This document shows, piece by piece, positions 11,208 to 23,119 of a stretch of 64,000 nt of DNA. Source of the stretch: Sordaria brevicollis. Its lineage: Eukaryota > Ascomycota > Sordariomycetes > Sordariales > Sordariaceae. The position numbers were made by a program, and so were the translations under genes. The DNA is taken from positions 2,356,001 to 2,420,000 of the forward strand of contig JAUTDP010000004.1 of the NCBI GenBank assembly GCA_033439795.1, in the 5' to 3' direction. Within the stretch, counting starts at the first letter, position 1; each line of letters starts with the position of its first letter. Under the pieces are notes generated by a model. That model did no database searches. It saw only the letters and a list, made by a program, of their open reading frames with translations, and was not told where the DNA came from.

Positions 11208-14200
11208 AATCCCGGCTCCCTAAAGAATTTTATTACTAACCTTAATAATAATTAATATATATATATAAATACCCTTATTTTCCTACGCCTAATTTCTCCT
11301 TACGAGGCTTCAAATTCTATCCGTAGCTGCGATAAATTTCCGCGCCGTTTACCTCTATTATATCGGTGAACGTAATATATTTTTTAGGCCGTTTAGCCTT
11401 AATAGGTAAATGCTTACCTCCCTTTCTTTTTTAATATTCTTTTAATAATTTTTATATATTATTTAGCGCGTATTTTAATAATTATTTATTCCGTTTATAC
11501 TTAAATCCGGTCTATTTAATTAAATACTTTTATTTTCCTATTTTACCGTTTAACGTATAATTTAAAATAATTTTTATTTTTTATTTTCCTTCGTTATCCG
11601 AATCTATTTAGGTATTTTTAATAGGACCGGGGGGAGGTTATATACGGCCGAAAGGATTTTATTCCTATAAATATCCTTTAAAGTGAGTAATTGAAATAAT
11701 TGGATGAATTCTAGCTATTTTAATAAGTAAATCTAATTTATATATAAATTTGCCGATACGAATTAGAATTTTAAACGGGCTGGTTCGCTATTATAAGAAT
11801 TTTCGCAATAAGCGTTCGGGTAAGTAATATCCCTTATATAATTTGAAAAATACCCTATTTCCTACTTAGAATTCCTTTAGTAGGTATTAATTATTATATT
11901 TCTTCTTAGCCTTAATGGTTATAAAGTCTATAATTATTTTAATATCCTCTTTCAATTCCTCTTTTATAGCTTTATACTCTACGGCTATAGCGGGAACGTT
12001 TTTATATACGATAACGTTAAGTGGGCTAAGTGGTTAGAATTTAAAGAGTTATTCGTGCGGGGATGATTTAATAGGTTTAGAATATATATTATTAAAATTC
12101 TATTATAAATTTAATAGTAATTTAATTTAATTGGATTTTAGGGTAGCGAAATAATAATATTGTATTACGATTTTTACGTCCTAATTATATCTTTTAGTTA
12201 TACTGTTACCTTGCGGGTAATAGGTAATAATTATAAGGAGTTTAGTATTCATCGCCTTCTATATTCCCTTTTACAATTTGGATATAAATTTATAATTTCG
12301 ATTCGATACGATTACTTATAGCATCCTTTAATTTCCTAATAGTAGTTCTTTAGCTAGGATAGTACCCTAATTTTCTACGGAGTAAGTAGAATGCCCGGGA
12401 ATGAGTTTTATTCGTTTAGTTATATAATATATAATGGGTATTAGGGTGTTGAAAAAATTAAACCCTTTTATTTATTATAATATTGAAATATTAAGGACTT
12501 TGGGTAAATTAATAATGAAATTTATAGCGATAATTCGTATTGGTAATAAGTGTTCGGGTTTAATCGGTTAGTAGTCTCCTATAGTTATTTTACGGTTTAT
12601 ATAATTTAATTAGTATATTGGATAGTATTTAACGTATTCCGAAACGTTATAAATCTTTTTAATTATTATATATTCTTTTAGGTCGTAAAGTATTCGATCC
12701 CTCTTAAAGTAATATTTATTATCGTAAATTATTAATAATATAATTAATATTATCGATTTAAGTACGTAGAGCCTCTTTAATTTATTAACTCCGATATTAT
12801 AAAATAGATTGTTAATAATTTCGAACGGGTACCCGGTATTAAAAATAACGCTATCGACCTCGATAGTACTATAATAAATATAAATGTTAGTAATAATTTT
12901 TGCGTATTTGGAGTTTATTTTATAATTTTCGATAAAATCCTTCTTTATAGTTGGGCTTATTTGTACCTTTGCGTATACGAACTAGATTTAATCGAGTATT
13001 GGAATTTCGTTAAATTTTTTTAATTTATTACCCTTAGTTTTGAAATGGTTTAGCGCGTTGGGAATAAAGTTCAATTTTTTAGCGATATAGTGGATTTAAA
13101 AATTATATTAGGATAAATAAATCGACGCGTTAATTAATTTATAATTACTGTAATTTATTAATGCTATATTTAGGGTTATTTATTCGCAAATCCCTTTTAT
13201 CGCGGAGTAATCCGTTAAGATAATAATTAGTAGGTTATATAAATATAATAGGGTCCTTAGTCGCTTAATTACTTATATTAAATAGGCGACTTCTATTTTA
13301 AAAGGCCTATAGTTTATTTTAACTTTATTGAGTACTTTATTTAAGAATATAATAGGAAGTATTTAATTCGCTAGGATAATTATATTTAGGGATTATATAA
13401 ACCCGTCCCGGAGATAATATAGGATTATGCTATATCCTCGTTCTAACGAACCGTCGATTTAAAGAAACGCTTATTTATTTAAATTAAAATAGTATAGCTT
13501 TATATTTTCGTAAATTGCTTTTTATATTATTTCGAACGCTTTTACCTCCTTTTTAGTACTTTTCTACGAAATTTTAGTATAATAGTAAGCTCTCTTTAAG
13601 GGATTTTTAAGTATAATAGCGCCCAATTTACGTCCTTCTATTAAGAGAAATACCTTTCGGTTTTATAAGGGTTTGGAAAATTTATTATAGTAAAGAATAA
13701 AATATTAAAGAAAATTAAACCTATTAATATATATTTTTAAGGATTTTAAAGTTTTAAGAAATATTAAATTACGGAATATTTCTAATCTTTCTTCCGTTAA
13801 TAATAGGTTAAATATATCGACGTAGAACCCTAATAATTCGACGTTAGGATATATAATATAATTTTTCTTAGGGGAAAAGGTTAAGTTGTGTAATATAAAT
13901 AGGTTAAATACGTAGTCGAAATACTCAAAATATTCTTCTATCGTATTCGAGAAAATAATAATATTGTTAATATAAATTCTATAAAAGTTTGCTATAGCCT
14001 TTAATAAGTAATTTATAAACCTTTATATATATATTAATAAATTCTAATACCCTATTAATATAATATTCGGTTATTCTAAGCCCTGTAGATTAATTAAAGT
14101 TAACCGGTTTCGGTAGGGTAATTAAATTAGGAATTAATAAAAGAATATTATAGCGTTAATAATTGTAATAAATCCTTTACTTCGGAACGATGCGATAATT

Positions 14201-17200
14201 TCGGATTAGAGGGGTAGAGGGTAGTAATTGGGTATTGTAATTTTATTTAAAATTCGAAGGTTAATTATAATTCGGCCTTTTTATTAACTTTTCGCTATAC
14301 GCTATATTATAAATATTAAATAGGTAAATAAGGTTGTTCGGTTAATTTAATTTATTTTATTTTACTCGTAAAGTGCTCCGAATATTTAATTTAATATTTC
14401 CTAGTCCTTCTTACTTAATAGGTAAAATTGTATATAAATACGCTAATTCTATTATCCTTCTACTAGCGGAATACGTATTATATCTTCTTTATTTATATTG
14501 ATTATTTTATTTTCTTTTTAAATTGCGGGGTATTTATTAATTAATTCTTTTACGCGTTTAATTAATTTCGGGTTTTATACGTATATATAAATTCCGTACT
14601 CGGTAACCGTTTTAGGAAGGTTTACGGACGTTTTAAAATTTAACGTAGAATGTTTATTTTTTGCCCGCGGCTTATTGTACTCTTTTTATTATTTATCTTC
14701 GCTTACGGGAGTATTATCTTTAGCGGCTCAATTAGTTATTACCTTAGTTATAATTATTAAATTAAATTCGCGGGGTTTATTGAAAATAATTTATTTTAAT
14801 TTAATTTATTTATTAGGGAGCTCTTCTACCTTTTAAGCTATAGTTTCGGGGTCTTTTACTATTAATTCGTTGAAAATTTCCTTGTCCGTTATATTTTTAA
14901 TATACGTATATCTATCCTTTTTAATAATATTAAACGCCTTAATAATAGGAATTTCGAATTCGGTATTTAGCGTTATTAAGGCTTACTTTATTCGTGCGGC
15001 TATATTAGCGATTATCCCCTTTATTAATACGATATATCCGCTATTAGTAGCTTTAAATATATTAGCGATGTGAAATTTCCGTAGGATAGTAACGATTCCT
15101 TCGGTCGTATTATTAATGAATATAATTATTAGGGTTTTAAAATCGATAATAATATTAGTAATTAATACGTACTTAAAATTGAATATGAAGTTGCGACTTT
15201 TCGGGAGCTCCTTGAAATCTATTAGAATATATCCCAATTATTTTAATAATAATATAGTCTTTATACGCGTAATTACTTTGCGGGTATATAATTTAGCGTT
15301 GTCCTAGGTTATAAAATTTACGTAGAAATTATCTAAATTTAAGAAAGTGATGGTTCCTAATTTGTAATTTATATTAATTGCGTAGGAGTATAGGAAATCG
15401 TTTTTAAATAGGATATTAGGCTCGAATTCGTTTATTATTTATCCGCTTTTTTTAAATTTTATAAAGGTTAGGTAATTGTTTTTATTGTAACCTTCTAGGT
15501 AAATTTCGAATATAGTTTATTTAATGATTTTAATTAGCTTTCTTCTTACGCCGCGGACCTTAATATATTTAATTTTAATGGAATATTAAAATTTATTTAG
15601 GAATAGTTTACCTATTAGAGTACGACTAATTCTAGGATTTATATAGATTTTAGTAAAGTTACCGTAAGGAGTTGCGTATATATTTATTTATATATATATA
15701 AAGTTAAATATAGGGCTATTATCGATTTCGGCTATTATTATATATAGGGCTTCTTTAAGGATTGGCGGTTTATTTAACCGGGTTACTATTAGTTTGGGGA
15801 TTATTCGAAAAACCGGTTATAATTTTTGGCCGGTTAGGATACCTTTTTACGCGAATTTATAAGATTTTAGGTAATAGAATAATACGTTTCGTAATTATAA
15901 GAGTTTTCGGCAATAATTATATATTTGTTACTTAAGCGTTAATAGGGAGGGAGTATAAAATTTTTTAATTTTAATAGCTTTAGAGGGTTTATATAATTTT
16001 TTATACTCCCTTCTTTTTACGGCGGTCCGAATACTCTTATAATATTTCTTATATCGTTTAATCTTGTTTATTATTAAATAGACGGCTTTAATATTTAATT
16101 TAAAAGAATTATCTTCCGTTTTAACGGTTTCGTTAATATAATTAATTTAGTAAGTCTATTAGTTATAATTTAAATTTCGGTTTTAATTATAGTTATAATT
16201 TCGGTTTTAATCGCGGTTACGGTCGTGGCTCTAGTTACGGTTGCGGTCGCGTTCCCGGCTCTATTTTTTATTGCGGTTGCGATTCCGATCCTCTCTTTAG
16301 TTTAAGTGCGTACGGTTATTGGATTTAAATTAATTATTACGGGGATGGAATAAATTATAGCGGTTATTATTTTTAGTAACTTATTAGGCGGCGGTAATTA
16401 AAATTACGTTTAATTTCGTAATTTTTATTATATATCCTTATAATATTTCGGTTTCGAAAGGGGCGTATAAATATTATTTAATGCAGAGATCGAAGTGCGA
16501 TTAAATTTATATTATTACCCTGTATTAATTTAATAAATTGTACCTATTTATAATATTTATAGCTTTTGTATTTCGAAATTACTTTTAGATATATTAAGTA
16601 AGGGTACCCGGGTTATTTACAATAAAGTTAATAATAAAATACCCTTTATTGAATTTTTGGGTTATTAATAAGGGGTACGGTTTAAATTTATTAACGAATT
16701 TTTTTAATAAAATATATATACCGTCGAATTTCTATTTATATTAAACCTCTTCGTTAATTTCGGTAGTTTATTATATTTTAATAGCGCTTTCTAATAGTGT
16801 ATAAAATAAACGACTTATTTATCGGCCTATTTTATTTTCGGCTCTTCTATTAATGAATAAAAGAATTTATTTACGAAATATATAGACGTCGGTATATATA
16901 TCTCCTTTAAGATTAGTAATAATATTTATATTATCGGGATTTTTAATATTAAGGTTAAATATACCGATTTCTTCGCGTTTAATCTTTCGATACTCTTTAT
17001 TTAAATCGTCGGATCCGAATTTAAAATTACTTTTTCGGGGTTTAAAGTAATGTAATATATTACTATAAGGACGACTGCTATAATTGTAATTATTTCCTCC
17101 GTTATTATTATTTAGTTTATTACCGAGGAGGATGGATTTAAATACGGATAATTTATGCTTTAGGCTTTTTTTTTTATATTTAAACCTTTGTTTAATTAAT

Positions 17201-19465
17201 TATATTTTAAACGTAAAGTCCTTAATGTGGGTTTATTACTTATTTACCTATAATTCGATAGCTTTTAAGGCCGCGTTTTGCGGTTTACCGCGGGGGAAAT
17301 TATTAGGGTCGAAATAGGGATTTTAAAATACGTAAATTATAAAAATTAATAAGGGTTAATTAGTTATTATTAGTACGAATGGGAATTTAATAGTACCGGG
17401 GTTATTGTATACGGTTATATATTCTTTAAATCGCTTCTCCTAGAGGTGTTTTAATATATTTAGTAATAGGTTAAAGGGATTAGGTTATTTTTATTTAATT
17501 TATTCGATACGCTCTACGGGTATGGAAGCCGATTGGTAATTATTTTTAAGGGCAAATCGCGCGTTTTAAATTAGTAAGGAGGTAATTTTCCCGTTGTATT
17601 TACCGGTTATTATAGGGATGCGATTATAGTTATATATCGAAGTATAATTTCGTATTAATTTAGGAGATTCCGGTACGTTTTTAAAAGTAGTACGGAAGTG
17701 GGGCCGAATAAATTTATTTATTAAGAGCCGGTTTCGAAATTGGTAAATAGGGTCTTCCGTCGTCGATCGGTTAAATAATTTAACGGGGGTTAACGGCTCT
17801 TTATCGATATCGCCGAAAATAGGGTTGGGAGGTATATAAGGGTTATTAAAAAAGTTTTTAATAATTATATTTATAATTTCCTTTTCGACTATACGTCGAA
17901 TATTATTAATTTACTTTATTAGGTTATTGGTAATTTCCGAATAAATTTTCTATAGAGCTTTAATCGATTTTTTAAATTTTATACTCTATATTTTTAAGGC
18001 ATTTTATTAGTCCCTAATAGTTTAATTAAAAATAGCTGCTTATTTAAATATAGAATCTTTTAATAGAATTTTATATTCGAGAATATAATTATTAAGTAAT
18101 TCGTTTTATTCCTTTAAAGATAAATTAGTTTAAGCGCGGATATTGTTTATAAGGTCGTCCCGTTCTTTATTCTATACTTCTTTAATAACGTTAATTAATT
18201 CCTTTTTATAAGTTTCGAATAGTTTTAATATTCGGGCTTAGTTATCGTTTTATTATTTATATTAAGTATTAAAGTCGGCTTTAAATAATTCTAATAGAAT
18301 ATAGGTAATTATAAATTTATTAGCTAAATTATCTCCTTATTACTTAATTTGATAAAAGAGTATATTGTAATTACGGTTAATTTTATTATCGAGGTATTCT
18401 ATTAATTCTTTATTACTATTAAATTTAAAAGGGCGTAATAAAAATAGGAAATTTAAATCAAAATTAGCGTTTAAAGTTTTGGAATTTCGGTTATATTATA
18501 TATTTAATAGTCGCGGCCTATTAAGGAACGAAGTTTAATTCTTATCGATATAATTTTTCTTTTAATATAAAATTTGGATATACGTATTTATAGAAGGGTA
18601 TTTAATCGCGGGGTTAAGGTTAGCGATTAGCGGGGTATAAATATTATTTAATACGTTGAGAATTTAGCGTCTTTAAGCGAAAATTATTGTAAATAATTTA
18701 TTATAATATTTCCTTTTTACGGGCGGGGGTTTTATTGTAATAGCCTTATTTTTTTCGTTATTTTTATATAAATTAACTTCGCTCTTAAAATAGAATATAT
18801 TATTAAAATTATCGTTACGTACGAATTTAATTACTCGAAGGCTTGCTACGGGTAATGTAGGGGTTAAGTTACGCGAACCGTTAGGTACGTTGGAATTGAC
18901 GAACGTATTTAATATAATTATTATTTATTGTAATTCCTATTGGGTTTTGGAAGTACGTAAGTACGAATTTAAATAGCTTTTGATTACGAAATTGGAGTAA
19001 AATAAATAGGAATTGGAATAGTTTTAAATACCGTTATATACCCGAATTCGGTAATGGGGGAACTTTTAATATTTAGAATTTTACGAATTTAGGATTTAGG
19101 TAGTGGTAAATAACGGTTATTTGAATTCGCTGTATTGGGGGTAGAAATAATAATCCTTTATGGGTATTTAAATTCGCCGCGATGGGTAATATTTCTACGG
19201 GTATTTGAATTCGTTGTGTTAATAAATAATGGGAAAATAATATAATTGATAATTAAATAAATAGTTTAACTGGGGTAGAAAAGTAGTTTAGTCGTAAGAA
19301 TATTTGAATTCGTTTTACGTACTTGGTGGTAATACTTCTACCGAGGAAGTTTATTGTAATTGGCGATTTTATTAATAATCGCGGCGCTTCTTCGATTAGG
19401 GCGATACGATAATAGTATAGTGTAGTTCGGTCGGAGTATTATAATTTATAATTGTAGCTATTATT
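11208..19465 (-). pseudogene. RIP-destroyed gag-pol interior of element 1
   Basis: The 8.26 kb interior is >70% AT with stops in all frames. Domain order on the minus strand, from high to low coordinates, is: gag-like region (about 19.4-16.3 kb), a low-complexity Asn/Arg/Asp repeat near 16290-16130, reverse transcriptase (core near 13.97 kb), RNase H and integrase (about 13.7-11.7 kb), and a chromodomain-like end near 11.5 kb. The gag and RNase H limits are inferred from order, not from clear motifs. Confidence 0.75.
16130..16290 (-). repeat. Short imperfect tandem repeat inside gag-pol of element 1
   Basis: Units of about 6-12 bp of the type GGTTnCGGTnnCGG are repeated on the plus strand. 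The minus strand encodes an Arg/Asn/Asp-rich repeat (NRNRN-, RDRNRN). It lies between the gag-like and pol regions and may be a decayed basic linker or nucleocapsid tail. Confidence 0.5.
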
Positions 19466-19755
19466 TAATACCGTTGAGAGGGTATTATGAAATATATAGT
19501 ATATATGATTATAAATGTTGATTAAATTGATTAAAAAAGAAGAATTAAATTAGAGGGGAGTTCGCGGTAGTTGAAGATTATATGCCCGCGAGCCTCGAAC
19601 GGCTGCCCTACTTATATAGATTTGACGCGCGTGGGCGCGGTCGCGGTGAACGCGAACCACCCTGGCGGTTAGTGCCAGCCGATCGGAATGCCGGCAGGCA
19701 GCTGTCACCTATCGTAATGACGTAATGTGACAGCCACGATGCCGTTCCGGTATCA
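19466..19755 (-). repeat. LTR of element 1 (5' LTR in element polarity)
   Basis: 290 bp, the partner of 10918-11207. Its outer half, towards 19755, is almost unmutated, while the inner end carries RIP changes. The primer-binding site should lie just below 19466; the minus strand there reads AAATAATAGCTAC, which a pre-RIP TGGTAGC would fit, but this is weak. Confidence 0.93.
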
Positions 19756-19924
19756 TATACTCAATATAGAAAATTGTAGCCCAATTTTAAATTATTTTAA
19801 TAAGGTATAAAAAAGCGGAATCGATTTCGAATAATCCGAACTATTCAATTATTTTCTCCACACAACTACTATTAAAACCAATTTAGCGAACTCGGAAATT
19901 CGTCTTGGCAGGGAAAAACCGGGC

Positions 19925-19970
19925 AGAAGTCTATACTGCTAGAGCAAGCAATCCGCTACCGAACGGGCCC
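19925..19970 (-). repeat. Right terminal inverted repeat of PIF/Harbinger
   Basis: It ends CCGAACGGGCCC and is followed by TAA. It mirrors the left repeat at 7637-7682. Confidence 0.92.
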
Positions 19971-19973
19971 TAA

Positions 19974-21372
19974 ACTCGTAAGGTAAAAATAAGTAAGAAA
20001 GATACAGTAGGTACCTTTACAACCGGGGTTTAAAGCAAAGTACAGTTCCATTTTCCAGGATTCAAGCTCGCGTTTTCTTTCACAAGTCTTTCAAGTTTTG
20101 GAAGCAATACTCCCAGTTGAGCTCTGGACATCTGGAATCACGCCTTGGAACTTGGCCTCCGTTCGAACATGCATCGCGTCGTCGTATATCCAACATTGTA
20201 TATCGACTCCCTCGAACTGAAGCTGTTGAGGATACATACCTCTGGGTAGCTGGACCTCTAGCTGAAAAAAGAGCTTCGCCAGCATCCCTGCTGCCCTGTG
20301 GATGGGACGGGAAGCTGGAATCCAGATGCCGTTGAAAATGCGTGCTTGCCCTGCTGCCCTGCCCTGCTCCTGCCCTGCGACTTGCAAGGTCCAGTTGCAA
20401 CCCTTGACAGCGAGCGTGCGTGCGTGCGTCTGAAGTCTGAAGTGGAGCTCTACCGACTGCGCTAAAACTTTTGGGGCCTGCAGCCAGGGCAAAGGTACTC
20501 CGTACTCCGTATTTCCGCACGCGTACCGGCGTATCATTGGCGTATCGTAATGTATTGGCATTAGAGGCATGTGTGAATGTTACACGTGAAGTGGATCACG
20601 GCGTCACTCTCACTTTGGCGACCTCGACTTTTTTCACTCTTGATCCATGGATGCAGCTAATCATTCCTCTCTCCCGCCTAGCATCGCTCTAAGAAGGCCT
20701 TTCCCCGCCATCATCATCATCCTTCTCATCTTGTTAATTCGACTTGTCTTTTGCGCATTGCCTCTGGCGCACCCCATCTCCGCACTTTTCTCCCTCTCAT
20801 CTCACATGGCCTCTCACGAGATAGCTTCAACTGAAAGTTACTGGACGCCGCAAGTGACGGACATATGCATCGCGACCGATATGCTACCAATGAAAGCATG
20901 GAAAACGGAAAATCTCCAACGGTCGAGCACGCCGACCGGCCATTACCATGAAAATGGCAGGTGCTCCAACACTGGCGGTAACCATTGGACTGCCCCGAAA
21001 AACGTGGTGGTGTGAAGCCCATCTGAAGCTCATGATAGGAGGAGGGCCTGGAGTAGGGCCTGGAGTAGGGCCTGGCTCTGCCGTTTGAAACGGGCATTTA
21101 TTTCTCAAATTGCCAGGACCAGGACATCAAGACCAGACGGGGCCCAGTCCGGAGTCGGAATGCTCTGTGTCCCCCCGCCTGCATCGGGCTCTGGACGCTA
21201 TATTGGCAAACTGAACATCAGCTGGACATGCTGACTGAGAAGGTTCGCTTGGCCTTTTGTTTAAGATGATAGTCCTCATCGATGATGTTGAATGACTGTT
21301 TTCACCATTGGATTTCTATTTCTTCCCTGGGCTTTCTCATCGATATCGAGATTCACAAGCAAAGACTAGCTG
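19974..21372. other. Unmutated island between two transposon blocks
   Basis: About 1.4 kb of ordinary host-like composition. Overlapping minus-strand ORFs at 20080-20570 have no recognisable domain and include simple repeats (CTGCCCTGCCCTGC near 20350, GTGCGTGCGTGCGT near 20421, GGGCCTGGAGTA repeats near 21045-21075). I see no gene I can defend. Confidence 0.55.
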
Positions 21373-21658
21373 TGTTACAGGATTATACTTGTGCCATACC
21401 CGGTATACGCACTGACCATTTGTATAGGTGTCCAAATCCCCAGCGACCATTCCCGACCATAGTACGCATACCACGGCTCGACATAGTCCAAATCTAATCA
21501 CCTATAGTCATATATAGTATTACGTAGGTGCGTACGGACTAGGGTATAGGCTCGCGCCTATATATCCAATCCTCTATATACACTTCTCCCTTCCCTTCCT
21601 TCGTATAATAATATATATTTTATTATATATTTAACGGTATTAACGCTATCTCTTAATA
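21373..21658 (+). repeat. 5' LTR of element 2
   Basis: It begins TGTTACAGG. The first ~125 bp are unmutated and the rest shows increasing C-to-T and G-to-A change. Partner: 37244-37529. Confidence 0.93.
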
Positions 21659-22854
21659 ATTTATTATACTTTCTTTAACGCTATGCGCGTAATTTTCGAG
21701 GAAGATTAATCGTTAATTATATTAATTAGTATTAAAATTCATTTTCCTAATAGTTAACACTCTAATAATAACCCTACGGTTAATTCGAATTAAATAATTA
21801 TTAAAACGAATATTATTATTACGGTCGTTTATATTCTCTTTTCCTTTATATTTATTAAAATATATTAATTTAAATGATTAATATCCGATTTAATCCCCGC
21901 TATAGTTATTAATACTTTCGTTACGGCTATTGCACTTTCCGAAATTGGAAACGTTAACCTTCGTAATATCGAATTTTAGGATTAATTTATTGATATTATC
22001 TACATATTTAATAACGATTCTATTATTATCCCGGTTTTTATTACTTAAATTCTTAATTTAAATAATTACCTTATATTTTTAGCCGCCGCTTACGCGCTTA
22101 CCTACTTTATATAATTTAACGTTATTTCCGTTATTACCGAATTTTAGAGTACTAAGGAGGATTTTTAATAATCCGAGGACGAGAATAATTAATTACATTA
22201 GGATTTCGATTAATTCTATATTTTAATTTAAAATAAGGATTAAATTAACGCGATTTTTAATATTAATTTTATAATTTTTAGAATTAATTATACCTTTTAA
22301 TTCTCGGACGCCGTTATTAAATAATAAATTTAATATAACGCTTATAAATAAGCTTTCGCTAACGCCGCTTTTTAATATAATAATATCGTTAACGACTTTT
22401 AAATTCGTTTAACCGCTTTTTAATAAAACCTATCCAATATTTAAAAGTATTATTCTAATTTTAAAATCAATTCCTAAAACGCAATTAAGCGCGAAATAAT
22501 TAAATATTAGAAAATAATTAACGATTTTCGTTAATATTTATTTAAATTTATTAATTTTGCGTTTATACCCCTGTCCGACGATAATAATAATAATAATTCT
22601 AATTTTAATAATTCCGAATCCGAATTTAATAATATAATTATTAACGACCCGGTCGGAAGTAATAACGGTAGTAATTATAGGTTAGTATTATATATCGTTA
22701 TTTCCCCCGCTTTCGATAATATTAATAAAATTCCTAAAAGAGTTATTAAATTTCGTTAATAGCGCGTTAATATTTTATTCGCTTTTAAGGATAAATTTTC
22801 CGCCTTTAAAACCGAGGATATTAAATTTTCTTTAATTTCCCGCTCCCTTCGTAG
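21659..22854 (+). pseudogene. RIP-destroyed 5' (gag-side) segment of element 2
   Basis: An AT-rich, Asn/Asp/Ser-biased translation (for example DDNNNNNSNFNNSESEFNN near 22580) without intact frame. The segment is interrupted by element 3 at the CGTAG target and resumes at 31333. Position after the 5' LTR makes it the gag region. Confidence 0.7.
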
Positions 22855-23119
22855 TGTCACGGCGCTAGCGGACAGGGTCCCTATCAGGGCCCTATCTGGC
22901 GGACCGGTTGTCGCTTAGGCGGTTACCCTAACAGAGGTTAACCGCACTAACGCACGTAATTGCGTACCACCTTCGTAGGTCGCCCGCGCCTAAGTATAAA
23001 CCCTAGCGTAAGGCGCGCCCTTTATTCGTTTTCTTCTTTTCTTCTTTATTTTATAATTCTATAATAAATTTAGATTTAACGTATTAAATTTATCTCTCGT
23101 AATTACATCGTTCGTAATA
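22855..23119 (+). repeat. 5' LTR of element 3
   Basis: It begins TGTCACGGCGCTAGCGG. The outer ~170 bp are GC-rich and nearly unmutated; the inner end is converted (ends CGTAATA versus CGTAACA in the partner). Confidence 0.94.

Larger units (their letters stand above)
10918..19755 (-). mobile_element. Ty3/gypsy LTR retrotransposon 1 (chromovirus-like), nested in Harbinger
   Basis: Two direct 290-bp LTRs (10918-11207 and 19466-19755) bound 8838 bp. The 5-bp target duplication TATAC lies at 10913-10917 and 19756-19760. The LTR ends were TGATACCG...CGGTATCA; three of the four ends now read TA through RIP. Polarity is minus: the reverse transcriptase core reads FYRIYINNIIIFSNT near 13995-13945. 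A GPY/F-like end of integrase (KILIRIGKFIYKL, then IHPIISITHF) lies near 11800-11660, and a chromodomain-like KYLIK-TGFKYKR near 11545-11500. A purine-rich tract (AGGGAGCCGGGA on the minus strand, near 11208-11222) adjoins the low-coordinate LTR, as expected for a minus-strand element. No intact ORF remains. Confidence 0.93.
7637..19970 (-). mobile_element. PIF/Harbinger DNA transposon, RIP-killed, split by an LTR element
   Basis: The left end begins GGGCCCGTTCGGTAGCGGA and the right end is its inverted copy; the match runs for about 45 bp with few differences. The element is flanked on both sides by TAA (7634-7636 and 19971-19973), the 3-bp TWA target duplication known for PIF/Harbinger. Without the nested retrotransposon (10918-19755 plus 5 bp TSD) the element is about 3.5 kb. 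Inside are decayed relics of a DDE_Tnp_4-type transposase (minus) and of a second, Myb/SANT-like reading frame (plus), the two-gene content known for the superfamily. The interior is heavily RIP-mutated; the outermost ~80-200 bp are not. Confidence 0.9.

Noticed and set aside
14870..17317. Several short ORFs within element 1 (for example 14870-15073, 17132-17317)
   Set aside because: Chance frames in AT-rich, RIP-mutated retrotransposon DNA.
20091..20570. Minus-strand ORFs of 146-159 codons in the island between transposons
   Set aside because: Two frames are equally open over the same stretch and both run through simple repeats; no domain.
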